From positions 4,983,945 to 5,047,944 of the forward strand of contig NC_134015.1 in NCBI RefSeq assembly GCF_040712315.1: a stretch of 64,000 nt of DNA, in the 5' to 3' direction. The stretch is from Castanea sativa (Eukaryota > Streptophyta > Magnoliopsida > Fagales > Fagaceae). Below are positions 11,132 to 21,710 of this stretch, piece by piece. Position 1 is the stretch's first letter; each line of letters begins with the position of its first letter. The notes below the pieces were generated by a model. It was not told where the DNA came from, searched no databases, and saw only the letters and a program-made list of their open reading frames with translations. Both the position numbers and the translations under genes were made by a program.

Positions 11132-12796
11132 CAAGATAGAATTGAAGATAGAAGCATGATTGTTTGTAGGAATTTATCAACCACGCTCCAAGTCCATAGA
11201 GATCATGCATTGAGATATTGACTTAATTTTGCAAATTTTTTATCTTTTACTATGGTTTTTCAGATGTGTCTTTTAGTTAGATCCTGTTGGCAAAAAGGCT
11301 CATTGAACTTCTGTATTTGGGGGAGGAGCATTGTTTTTTGTTTGTTTGTAGGCCTAAAACTTCTGCTTCCTTTAAAAATTATCTTCCTTGAACTTCTGTA
11401 TTTGTGGCACTTGTCTAATTTTGTTCATGGAGTCCTATTTTAATTGTAGTGACAAAATTCTTGACTCTAGAGTCAATTGAAAGTCATAATCCATATAGAG
11501 AAAATACCGGTGGATTTTAAATTTCATATATGAGATCCTACTAGCCTAGCATGATAGTACAATTGTAACTAGATTAGCCTCTTCTTGATAGCTCCCAGCA
11601 ATGGCCAAAGCACAGTGGCTAGCCAAGCAATACAACTGACAGCACGGTTAGCCTTGAGAAGCAAGCTTTGGGACTTCACTCTTTCACTCTTCACCCCTTC
11701 AAATTGAATGGCCTCTCCTTTTATTTCTTCATCCTTCTTTTCTCCCTTTCACACTCTTCACATCAAGTCACAATAAATGCAAGCCAACTTATCTTGACTT
11801 TGCTTCAACCAATTTCTTTTCTTCAGCTCTCCCTTAGCCGAATGACCCTTGCCTTTTGCTTCTTTCTTTTCTTTCTTCCTTCCAACGTGTCCCACAAGTT
11901 TAACATCACATATTCATTTATTTGGCTTGACTTTTGTACATCCCTTCATAAATGGTTCAGTACTTTTGTACATAATTATGGAGGAAAAGATGAACTCAAT
12001 TCTTCTCTTTCGGACAAGCTTCTCCAGCAAGTTCAATTTGCTTTGCTGACTTCTTGCCAATTCTTCAACAAGCTCATTTAATGAGCTAAGACAAAGTGTG
12101 GGCTGGACTATGGTGCGATGCACCCAACATTCACCATCAGCAAGGGATGTGTACAACTTCAAGCAGAAAACAATGTTTCTATTTCTGCAGAATTGGTATG
12201 GTTCCCCTGTTTTTGTTTCGGTAGAAACTGTTTTTCCTGCATATAATGTTTTGTTCCTGCAGAATAGGTCCGGTTTCATCTCAAAAAAAAAAAAAACCAT
12301 CTATTGAGACATATCCGACCTTATCTCAATTGAAACACAAAACCAAGACGTATCAGTCCAAGCATTCTCAGCAGATATCCATTAATCCAGTCAATCCTTA
12401 TCAAATAGAGTTTGATAAAATAATGAAATCTGGAATTTAAATAAAATGTCATCCGTATATTCAAATCAAATTGTAATCTCTACAATAAGATATATACAAG
12501 AGAGCTTCTATGGAGGAGTTTTCCATCCCAGTCACTCATTTAAGAATTTCAACAAACATGTAAAATACAAAATCCAGCAATCCCAATTATTTATTGACTA
12601 CAACCTTTACATCGTCCAAAAACGTTTTTCTTTCCACATGTTTCATAATGGAACAAAAAGCAAACACCATTATCACCATAGACAAGTCACTTTGTAGAAA
12701 CCAATAGAAGCAGACGAACACTTGAAGATGAAGTGAGGATGTGTCTGTAACCGGGGCGAAGTGAGGACGAAGATGAACAAATCTGCAAAAGCCTTG
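11132..12796. other. MULE 3' internal region, no gene seen
   Basis: Non-coding interior between the last FAR1-like exon and the right TIR. Pyrimidine-rich stretches and short frames occur (for example 11668-12081) but nothing matches a family I recognise. An embedded older element around 11450-12440 is possible; I found no target-site duplication to support one. Confidence 0.4.
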
Positions 12797-13117
12797 AAAG
12801 TTGCTTGTTGCAGCACAAGTCTCTCAGTTGAAACAAATTTGCATAGGACAAAAGGAAACCAAAAGCCGTTCTTGTTGACTCAAACCACAATGGAGAAGAG
12901 AAAAAAAAAAGAACCACAAGCCAGAAACAGTCAAACAGAGAAGAAATAACGCTACGGAAGAAAAAAAGAAAAGAAAAAGAAAAGGTATTTTAACGTTAAC
13001 GGTGTTAAAAGTTAGAGTTATTTCATTTAATGAGGGAGGCTAGGTGTTTAAATTTTATTGGTGAAGCATAAAGTGGAGCACAATTGATGAGACTGAAGAT
13101 TTGGACTCATTTTAAAC
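12797..13117 (-). repeat. Right TIR of MULE
   Basis: Inverted partner of 7303-7812. It contains ttaacgttaacggtgtt and gagggaggctaggtgttt in reverse relation to the left TIR. Confidence 0.88.
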
Positions 13118-13614
13118 TGCCATGTCACTAATAAAAAATAAAAAAAGGTGACGTTTTAGATGTATAACATTAAATGGTGTCATTGGAGAGAGAGAGAGAG
13201 AGAGAGAGGACTTTAAGATAGAGGATGAGACAATGTAGGAAAGAGGTAGAAAAATAGAGATAAAGGGAAAAAAAGAGAAAATAAGATAAATTCTAAGCTT
13301 CACTACCTAGAATTGGCCTAAAAACCTTAGGCATCATCACCTAATGGTGCTTTTTTTTTTTTTTTTTTTGAATAATCACCTAATGGTGCTTAAAATCACC
13401 ACCAAGCAAAGAAAAATATTCTCTAACGATAAATTTCTTACTATTAAATTCCTTCACAGTCACAAGAGCCACTATTTTTAATATGATTATGGTTTCCAAA
13501 TTTACATCAATATTGAAAATTTTAATCATGTCATAACTATATCCCATAAAATCCTCAACAACATTAAAGACCAAATTCAAAATTCAAAAAGAAAAGAAAA
13601 CTAGTTTCAAATTC
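13118..13614. other. Flank between the MULE and unit A backbone, no gene seen
   Basis: Contains a (GA)n tract at 13185-13208, a T18 run at 13351-13368 and a short direct repeat (cacctaatggtgct, 13338 and 13377). It is not present in unit B, so it belongs to the inserted material or to sequence lost from B. Confidence 0.5.
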
Positions 13615-14017
13615 AATAATGAAATAATTTTGGTGCTCCTTGTATCAAGACCGCAATAAATAAAAATGTCTAGAAAAGTATTTACACCAATTTGAGGATC
13701 CAATTCAAGGATGTAAACAATCTTCTTGGTCGTAATGGATTTTCTTGGGATGATACCAAACAAATGGTCATTACATGAGTTTTTTGTTCACTTCTGATTT
13801 GATCTCTTGTTCACGTTTTGATTTGACCTACCTTTGGGGTGATAGTTAACTGACATAAAATACTTGCAGGATAACCTGGAGGTGCAGTTGTACAGAAATA
13901 AAGCCTTGATTTTTTTTTGATAGTCAAAACTCAAAACTACTTCATTAATTGGGGATTAAACCCGAAAAAGATACATTAGCACAAACCTGATCATAAATCA
14001 TTGGGAGAGTATCTTCC

Positions 14018-14806
14018 TATGAAGCACGGGTGCATTTCCAGATTCGGGTGCGGGTGCTGGTGTGAGACTCGACAATTTTTAAAAAAGTAGGGTGTGGGTG
14101 CAGCGGGGTGTGACGATTAAAAAATTATAAAAATATTTATATTTATATTTTCTATATATTTTTACTATTTAAATATTCTTAAAAAACACATTAGATTCAC
14201 AAAACAAAGAAAGAAGAAGGCAAGAAACACAACACAAAACACAAAACAAAAAAGAAATGTCCTACACTCTCACCTAATCATGCCACGTATCAACAATATC
14301 AGATAAAATGACCAAAACAGCCACATGACTTGGGGCGTAACTAGTGGGTCCAATAGAATACAAAGCAAAGGGCATTTTGGAGTAATCGAAGTCTTTTTAT
14401 ATTAAAACTCACTTTGTCACAGACTCACAGGCCAACAGAGTAGCAGTGTGTTGTTGTGGGTTCCTATGGTGTTGATGAATATAATCTCTCTGAATTCAAT
14501 CGTGGGTTTCAACTCAACAGTAAGGTTTAGGTTTCAGTTTTTGGACAGCTAATGCTTAGCTTTCAGATTTTTGCTAATGCTTTTCGCTAGTGCGATGCAT
14601 GATTCAAGGCCGATTTTGACCGTTTCGGCCGCTAGCCGATCCGACCTGTTTTGGCTGAATCGGCTTGGTTCGACACGAGTCGAAGCTGAGTCAGCACGAA
14701 TCAGAGCCGCATCGGCGCGAATTCGTAAAAAAAAAAAAATCCTCGCCACATTAGGCCACGTCAAACGCAGGTGCGGCGCCCCTTTTGCCGCGTCCATGCA
14801 TCATAG
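14018..14806. mobile_element. Small non-autonomous MULE in LINE 2
   Basis: 789 bp flanked by an exact 9-bp target duplication gtatcttcc (14009-14017 and 14807-14815), the size typical of Mutator-like elements. Ends are weakly inverted (tatgaagcacggg against ctatgatgcatgg). The right third is GC-rich and serine/arginine-like in any frame but shows no recognisable protein. Excising it restores the LINE reading WVEDTLPMIYDQ. Confidence 0.88.
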
Positions 14807-15150
14807 GTATCTTCCACCCAAATAACATTATTCGTTACATTACAAGCATATCTGGCTAGTAAATGGGCTGCAACATTACCATTTCTGTTATGTGATTTCT
14901 TTCCAAGCATGAAACTACTGTGGACATTTCTTCGATCCTTCAATTATCTTTTGGATTGAACTTGGTATATAGTCAGACCGGGCTAGAGCAGACATAACAA
15001 CCTACGCATCTCCTTCTATAATTACATCCTTGGAGCCCAAGTCTTTCGCTAGACGGATTCCCTCATCTGCCGCCTTAGCTTCCACCTCCAAATCTCCCAA
15101 AGGTAGAGGGATGTTTTTGCTCATTGCTCCCATCAGGCTGTCCTCCTCAT

Positions 15151-15187
<37 letters not shown>

Positions 15188-15501
15188 CAGAGATCTCATG
15201 CAGGAAAGTATGAGGTTCTGCCAAGTGGGACCTTCCTTTGGAATAGTCTCTCTTTCTTCCACAATAAACTCTATCAATAAGTGCATTCAGCCCAAAAAAA
15301 AAAAAAAAACTCTATCATTAAGTGAGACATTACTAATCCACTTATGTTTTCCCTTCATGTCTTTTAGCATACCCGGTGCAATTACACAATAACACAAACC
15401 TATGTCTCTTATCACCTCTTGCTATTCTCTTTCTTTTGTCTCTTCTCTTTCCTATACATTTTGGTCATGTCATGCATGTGATTTTCTCTCAACCTTAAGG
15501 A

Positions 15502-15849
15502 ATGAGTGCAGAAGATGAAAAGCCCTCAAATCCACCACGGACATGCTCTCCACACTTACAAAAACTTATCTTTCACTCTCAAGCTTTGTTAATTTCCTCT
15601 CTCTTTGGATACTGTAAGTGCTTCACTCATGCCTATTTTTGCTTTAATTTTAATGTATTTAATCTGATGGTATGCCAAATCGTGAGAAGCATAGATGGAG
15701 TTCTAGAATTATATAAATATTATATTATTGTTGTAAGTGTGTGTCTTTGCCTCTTTGGTTTCATTTGTGCTATGACATTTGTCTCTCCAAATCTTATTGT
15801 TTTTACACTAAATGTTTATTTTTGGTTTTATATGTTTTTGGGTGTCTAA
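15502..15849 (+). other. Open frame inside the Helitron, identity unknown
   Basis: 115 codons beginning MSAEDEKPSNPPRTCSPHLQ, then hydrophobic and low in complexity. The first 35 or so residues look protein-like and may be a captured exon ending near the GTAAGTG at 15613; the rest reads like intron. I recognise no family. Confidence 0.3.
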
Positions 15850-16739
15850 TAAAAAACTAGAAAAAATCACTGATTCAAATGTTTGACATGAAAACAAACT
15901 TCTTTTACTGATTAGAAGCCCCAATTTTATCTTTAAATGCTTCTTTAGCAACTTGAGAAAAAGGACTATGTCTATGGCTTAGTGGAATAGAGGATGAAAA
16001 CCAACATCAAGATCATTGAAGCTAGGTAATTTTTTTTTGGTCATATAATTCAAATTCTTCAATTTTTTAGACATAATTTTTTTTTTGTTGTTTTATCGTT
16101 TGATCGTAGCTTCATAAGGTTAAAATATTTTTTTATGTGTACCTTTAATTGTAATAGATTTTATGATTTGACTATAGAAGAAAAAAATCCTTTGCTTGAT
16201 TGATGAGGAAGTTTGAGGAATAAGAATTGAAGCTTTTACCTTTTTCTATTGTGTATTCTTTAGGGTATTGATCAACCAAAATAATTGTAAACAATTAAAA
16301 TTTATTAGGTTTAAAATCTATATTTTTCTTTCACATTCCCCTATATTTCTCATATAGAATAATGAGAAACTTGTGAAATTTATATAAGAAGATACTAATT
16401 TCAAGCATTCATTTGCCCAAATATATACATAGAAAGTAGCACCTCGGCCTTCTTCCTCAGTGATCTATTAGCTTCTACCAGCATATGTTCTTGAACCAAA
16501 ATGAAGGGTGGTATGTATCAAAAGCATATGACATGGAAGCATATAAATAGTACACATGTTTGAGACACATCCTATTTTGAAGAGTTCTTACCTCTAATGT
16601 GGCACTTGAGGAAGTCCTAAAATTATGAACCTAACAAAATAAAGAATTCTTATCTTTTAAATTTTAATTAATTCTTATCTCTAATGTGGCACTTGAGGAA
16701 GTCTTGAAACAAATGATAACAAGTTATTCATTGCAACAT

Positions 16740-16945
16740 TGAGTTGTAGAGGAAGAGCAATTTGAATTTGGAAAAAGCAAAACTAACAACGATTGTCTAG
16801 GCTATTAATTTTGAAATTGAGATATATGTAAGATATATTATCTTAGAGGGAGATTTAGCATATGTTATTGACAAGTTTCGATCTAAGGAGGAAGATAATT
16901 CATGGCTGGGAGCAATGGTTGAGGCAACAATATTGAGAATAAGTA
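16740..16945 (+). pseudogene. Captured LINE RNase H fragment inside the Helitron
   Basis: Plus-strand reading AINFEIEIYVRYIILEGDLA then YVIDKFRSKEEDNSWLGAMV resembles the RNase H tail of plant LINEs. It is in opposite orientation to LINE 2 and lies wholly within the Helitron, so it is either Helitron cargo or an older insertion. An in-frame TAG precedes it. Confidence 0.65.
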
Positions 16946-17847
16946 TTATGCATAGTCATAAAGATAATTTTATATTATAAATTTATTGTTTTTAATAAAA
17001 TATTTTAAAGTAAATTTATATAGTACCCGTGCATCGCACAGGACATCAACTCGTTTCTAATAATAATGCCGCCCCACAGCTGCCAATGTCCTTAAAAACC
17101 GCTCCGTCAACATTAATTTTGTACCAGCCAAGCTCTGGGGGACACCATTGCACTACGGCTTCAGGCTTTGGTTGAGGCTTGAGGTTGGACGAGATTGTCC
17201 CCTGCCTAATTTCTTCAACAAATTTGTTAGTATCACAGACAATGGTTTTTGCAGACTTGCATTTTCCTTCGTGCTTGATGAACTTTGATGATTTGTACTT
17301 GATACATGCACGTACAATATCAGATGGAAGATACAACCAAACAAGTCATGATATGGACTCTGATGATGATATTTAAGGAGTCAATATGGGTGTGATTATA
17401 TCCCATCATGGATCTGCAGAAATGTTACATTTGTCATTTGCATTTTAATGTATGCTACTAGTATGGTGCTTATATTGAGCCTGTTTTCAGTAGAGATTAT
17501 TTTGTTTATGCAAAGATCTAATTACATATTTATTATTCTAGGGAGTGCATAAAACAAGAGAGTCATCATAGACAACCAAACTCCCCTCCCCTTTCCTTCT
17601 TATTAGTCTATGCAGAGATATCTAGAACTCTATCCCCACTAGAATTTCAAAAGTTTTGAAGAAAAAGGGCCTTTTACCATTTCCAACATTTATATATCCC
17701 AATCTTGCTTTTGGCCATTCTTTGGGTTGTCATCCATGGTCTGCTTTCAACTGATTGTATGTGAAGCCAGTCATGACCTAAGTAGCACCTAATGATAAGA
17801 ATTGTTTGCAAACTTGTCTATATTAGAGGAGAAATAAGAACCTTTAA

Positions 17848-17898
17848 CCCCCCCCCCCCCCCCCCCCACACACACACACATAATAATAATAATAATAA
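17848..17898. repeat. Compound microsatellite C20-(CA)n-(TAA)n
   Basis: Twenty C, about seven CA and six TAA units in direct succession. Unit B has only ccccc-acaca at the same place (near 48890). Confidence 0.95.
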
Positions 17899-18426
17899 CA
17901 AGGTGCATGGCCTTGTCAATAATTGATTGGACTGGTCCTGTTGGTTTATTTTTCTGGAAGTGCTTGCAGTCCATTTCACTTCTTACTTCATTAATTAACT
18001 AGGAACTAAATGAAGTAAGACTGATTTAAATTATATTTATATTTTCACATATAGCAATGTCTCTTTCAAGAAGGAAATCTGTTTTTAATTATCTTGTGTA
18101 TTTCAGATTTTTTAATTTTTACTGGAATAAATTTTGAAGTATCATTATTTAATTGTTATGGCACTATTTTCTCTTTGAATTGCATGTGCAGATCTCAACT
18201 ATAGGTACTACCTCTCTCGTTTCTTTTAAAGCTCACAATTCTGCAAACCTCACTTTCAGCATGGAGAAAATTGTAAGCATCAACATATATTGCTCTTTGC
18301 CCCCCTAGCCTTTTTAGATGCTTACAACTAATTCATGCCATTTGAACTCCCATTGATTTCCTTCCGCCTCCATTTCCCTCTCTAGTTTATAGTACTCTTG
18401 GCCAGGTCCTCTCTTCACTTCATAAT

Positions 18427-18898
18427 AGAAAAAGAGGCCCCAAAAACTGAGCAGATGCCTGTATTGCTCATGGCATTTGTTATGAGTGTGTTCTAAATAT
18501 CCACTAGGGGGAACTGCTTAACTGCCTCACATTGCTTGGGGCACTTTTGGAATTGCTGCTAGCACTTCTTGGGCCCAACCCTAAGTACTTGTATGAGGAA
18601 ATTCAGTGGGGGATCTGATCTTGTTCCTGATGTGGCATTTGCCAAAGCAATTCAGCAGCAATGGCCATGGTTGGCTACTTTGTTGGGCCAATGTTTAACA
18701 TGCTTGTTTGGCTTGGAACAGCTTTTGTCGCAGGAACATCCAATTTTTATCCAAATGCTTATGTAACTCCATTTCCATATGGGACTTTTGACTGCATTCA
18801 TCTTCCTTCTATTGAATTTGATAGGGTCTCTACCAGTGATTACTTGATACAGATTTCAAGTGCCTAGGTTCTGGTGCTTGTCTTGTTCTTCTATATAT
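18427..18898 (+). pseudogene. Cation/calcium exchanger (CCX-like) C-terminal fragment, unit A
   Basis: Reads in shifting frames as TEQMPVLLMAFVMSV, then ELLNCLTLLGALLELLLALLG, then SDLVPDVAFAKA, then AMVGYFVGPMFNMLVWLGTA and SNFYPNAYVTPF, ending in a hydrophobic VLVLVLFFYIFFYV segment. The order and motifs (GDLVADVAVAK-like and GPMFN.LVGLGT-like) fit the second exchanger repeat of CCX-type Na+/Ca2+-K+ exchanger relatives, integral membrane antiporters. At least one stop (18495 region) and several frameshifts make it non-functional. The family name is from remembered motif patterns. Confidence 0.65.
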
Positions 18899-18915
18899 TC
18901 TTTTATGTCCATAAG

Positions 18916-19707
18916 TGATGTCATGGAAGCCTAAAGAAAGCACACACAATGCTTTTTTTTTATGGAACAGAAACTAAACTATTAGTTTTTGATAGTAAAC
19001 CTCGAATTCACGAGGGGTTCCTTGAATCCACGAGGTGATACACTGGAATCCTCCAGAGAAAAGTTTGAGAAAAACTTTGCAATTTTATTAATAATAATCT
19101 AATTTGCCTTTGGAGGCTACAAAACATATAAATATTGAGAAAGTAAAACCCTAGGACGATTAGGAAACGTTTGAAACCCTAATTTGCACTAATTATGAGA
19201 GATTAAGTGGCAAAATACCGAATTTTACCAAAAATATTTTACCAAAAATTGTAAAATTGAGTTAGATGCAAAATCATAAACTACTAACCTTAAGGGTCAT
19301 CCCAAAACAAGCGGGACCTTATTATGACTTCTGAACAGAAAGTTAATAAGGAAACAAAAATTATTAAAAATGACAAAATCACTATTTTCAAGGGCTAAAT
19401 GAAGGAATTCACCAAAATTAGGATGCACCTCATGGCATTTGAGCAAAACGTTATTAAGGAAACAAAAATTAGTAAAAATGGCAAAATCATTGTTTTCAGA
19501 GGCTAAATGAAGGAATTTGCCAAAATTAGGGTACACCTCATGGATAAGCTAAGACTATTACTCAAGAGACCGTTTCGTTTCAACCTACCAAATTTCATGC
19601 GATTCTGACTCCATCACCCAAATTATTTTTATTAATGCCTTTTTGCCTTGCGCGATTTCAAGCGCGCTTGAGAGTCTAGGAATGCCATGACGGTTTGTTC
19701 TATATCA
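18916..19707. mobile_element. Solo LTR (792 bp) in unit A
   Basis: Begins TG (18916) and ends CA (19707), with an exact 5-bp duplication ataag at 18911-18915 and 19708-19712. Unit B keeps a single ataag followed by the same downstream sequence at about 49518, the empty site. Inside, a block of about 115 bp is repeated (near 19325-19435 and 19440-19545). Orientation and family are not determined. Confidence 0.93.
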
Positions 19708-19744
19708 ATAAGCTTAGTAATTGCCAAGTGTTGGGTTATTTTTC

Positions 19745-21700
19745 TGGATTATTCATTGATAGATGCCAACCATTGTGAGAGATGAGCTGCTACTTTTTGG
19801 GCATCTCTGCCTAGTGAGATGCCAATTGTAGCTAGGAGTGCAAATATATGCCATTCACCGAAAAAGAAGAACAGTGAAAGGATTGAATGGTAGCGAGGTA
19901 CAAAATGTAAGCAACATCTGGCACCATTTTTTTGTTTTTGAAACATCTGGCGTTGAAAGAAAACTTACATAAAATTAATGTGTGTGTATTATACGATATA
20001 ATAAAAGTGTGGCATAGAAGTCATGGTTGTGCCAAGTGTCTATCTTCTCTACGACATTGTTAAATTTTCATCAATTGGTCAATTTTAAGTAGAAAAACCC
20101 CGTAATGAGAAGTTGGTGCGCATACGTAAAGTCCACAAAAAAGGCAACATGGTACAACACGACTCGTACAGTGAAAAGTCGGTAATAAGACCATTCGAGG
20201 AAAACCTTTAGGAACACTAGCTCAAAGTAAATATCGAATGGGAATTTCAGTGAAGGTTGACACATGCTTTGATGTGTATGGGTGAAAGACGTTGGTACCA
20301 TTTTGGGTGTGGACTAGGGTACTAGCTATGTGGAGAAATCCCAGGAAACCGATGCCGATTAATTTGAAATAATAGTGAATCGTGAGACATCTGGAGTGTA
20401 GAGTCCATATTTTTAGATTGGCAAACTGTGATCAAATGTAATCCATTTATAGTGTTTTTGGTGAGTCTTAAGAGTGTTAAAGGTGTATTTTATAATCCAA
20501 GACAAACACCCAAGTTCATATCAAGAAAGAATCAAGTTCAGTGCAAGAAAAATGAAGTTTCTGTAATTTCGACACCTGGCTTGATTCTTTCGATCAATCA
20601 AGAGTAGCAGATCAGCAAAAAACTGAAACGCGAAAAAGCTCATAACTTGCTCGTTTCAAGCTCGATTCATGATCTATTTTGTGCTATTTAAAGGACATCA
20701 TAAGCTATCCCTAGAGAGGCTTTTCAGGGAGAGAAATCACTGTTTGTGCAGCTAGGGTTTGTATAACCAATTTTCTCTCAATCTCACTATACTGGAGACA
20801 TTCAAACTAGATCTAAGTCTCCATCTATTCAACCCATGAGATTTCCAAGATCATATTAAGAAAGATCAATAAAGTGTTGTTGCTGCCATAGTGCAGATCT
20901 TGTATGAAGCCATAGAGCAATCTAGTCAGTTAACCACAATTGCTATTCTAAAACCTTTGAGTGGGGATCTCAAAATTACAAAAAAGAGAGTTGTGTGCAA
21001 CAATTTCACAGTAGAAGAGTCCATGGATTCGGAGCTACGTATGGTCACACAAGTTCGTATTACATGAGGTAGCAGTAGATTTAAGGTTAGGTCTATTGTA
21101 TAAAATTTGATTCTATTAGTGAAATGTTGCCTTGAGGATTTTTTAGGTTAAATCCTCCCCAAGGTTTTTACTTTGAAACTACAGTTTCAAAAGTTTTCCT
21201 AGGTCATCATTCTTGGTGTTCATGTGATATGTGCTTGTTTAATGTTTATTTGATTTAGATCTAATGCAAAATTAATTTAATTAATTATTTGGCTAAGATT
21301 TGATAAAATTTGAGACAACTGGGGTCGACTAAAACCCTAACACAGAGTATACTACAAGAAAGGTAGTATATAATGAAGGGTGCGGTCAGTGTGAGGTGAT
21401 AGAAGATGTGTACACAATTACCAGGATCACACACTATTGCAAATCTATGAAGAGTATATATGAGAGTTGGCATGGGGCAAAACTGCAGAACAATAATGTG
21501 TGCTAACTAGAGCTAATACCATTTATTATGGTGCAATCTAGAGGGAAAACAGTATAAAAGTGATGGGTGATCACACCATAATATGGTACACCATTACTCA
21601 TACAATAACCCCCACTTGGTGGATTGTCTTGCTTCACCAATTTGCCGTAGGGAATTAATTAAATGTTAAAATTAGTTATTTACCAAAGAGTTATGTTTCT
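19745..21700. other. Intergenic, LTR-like remnant
   Basis: No gene recognised. The stretch 20453-21342 looks like an LTR (starts TGTTTTTGGTGAG, has a possible TATA-like ctatttaaagg at 20684, ends ccctaaca), but the flanking 5 bp do not match, so the limits are not proven. Unit A homology ends near 19745. Confidence 0.4.
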
Positions 21701-21710
21701 TAAATCAAAC

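Larger units (their letters stand above)
7303..13117 (+). mobile_element. Mutator-like element (MULE) with long TIRs and a FAR1-type transposase
   Basis: About 5.8 kb bounded by long terminal inverted repeats: left 7303-7812, right about 12797-13117. The outer ends match from the tttaaa / gagtccaaatc block inward; the match continues through the gttaacgttaaaa motif and the block containing aacaagaacggcttttgg. The left TIR carries roughly 190 bp extra, partly a tandem copy of its own sequence. The element encodes a FAR1/FHY3-like transposase with a SWIM zinc finger. I could not resolve a clean 9-11 bp target-site duplication, partly because the SINE sits at the left edge. It lies in unit A only. 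Confidence 0.85.
15150..17053 (+). mobile_element. Non-autonomous Helitron in LINE 2
   Basis: 1904 bp with Helitron hallmarks: a 5' TC start followed by an AT-rich tract and aaaagcagagatctcatg; near the 3' end a GC hairpin (cccgtgcatcgcacagg at 17026-17042, one stem mismatch) about 11 bp before the end, CTCG, a degenerate CTRR; insertion between host A (15149) and T (17054) without duplication. Joining the host bases gives the uninterrupted RNase H codons IIIRNEEDSLMGAM. No Rep/helicase is present. Confidence 0.88.
13914..17273 (-). mobile_element. LINE 2: truncated L1-type element with nested insertions
   Basis: Minus-strand LINE tail, absent from unit B, where the site is uninterrupted. 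The poly(A) appears as T9 at 13911-13919, and flanking copies of cttgat mark a short target duplication. RNase H coding, 5' to 3': 17200-17054 (WCPPELGWYKINVDGAVFKD), then 15149-14807 (LMGAMSKNIPLPLGDLEVEA, AKDLGSKDVIIEGD, NGNVAAHLLARYACN), then 14008 downwards (LPMIYDQVC). A Helitron separates the first two and a small MULE the last two; joining the host flanks restores the codons at both sites. A one-base shift near 17060 shows the LINE was already decaying or was damaged independently. Confidence 0.88.
13640..17397 (+). pseudogene. Myb/SANT-like (MSANTD) gene fragment, unit A, split by LINE 2
   Basis: Recognised from two exon pieces. Piece 1 (about 13674-13763) reads RIQFKDVNNLLGRNGFSWDD then TKQMVI, the C-terminal half of the Myb/SANT-like domain seen in L10-interacting MYB-domain proteins and in Harbinger accessory proteins. 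Piece 2 starts after the AG at 13868-13869 (DNLEVQLYRNKAL), is cut by LINE 2 at 13913, and resumes at 17274 (MNFDDLYLIHARTISDGRY, then SHDMDSDDDI). Removing LINE 2 restores one exon. There is no intact N-terminus and stops occur upstream, so it is a relic. The product would have been a nuclear DNA-binding protein. The family call rests on remembered motif patterns. Confidence 0.65.
1..19744 (+). repeat. Segmental duplication, unit A
   Basis: Large duplicated block, same orientation as unit B. Anchors read by eye: 1-2870 matches 37134-39780 plus 45150-45255; 2880-4600 matches 46080-47655; 13615-13913 matches 47660-47948; 17274-18915 matches 48329-49516; 19708-19740 matches 49517-49550. Order is TNL gene, Myb/SANT-like fragment, CCX-like fragment. 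The gaps in the match are transposon insertions listed separately. The 5' end of the unit is outside the window. Confidence 0.85.

Noticed and set aside
11668..12081. 137-codon plus-strand frame in the MULE interior
   Set aside because: Hydrophobic, low-complexity, pyrimidine-driven; no motif, and overlapping frames on both strands are equally open.
20453..21342. Solo LTR starting TGTTTTTGG and ending AACA
   Set aside because: Composition is LTR-like, but the flanking 5 bp do not match, so no insertion can be claimed.
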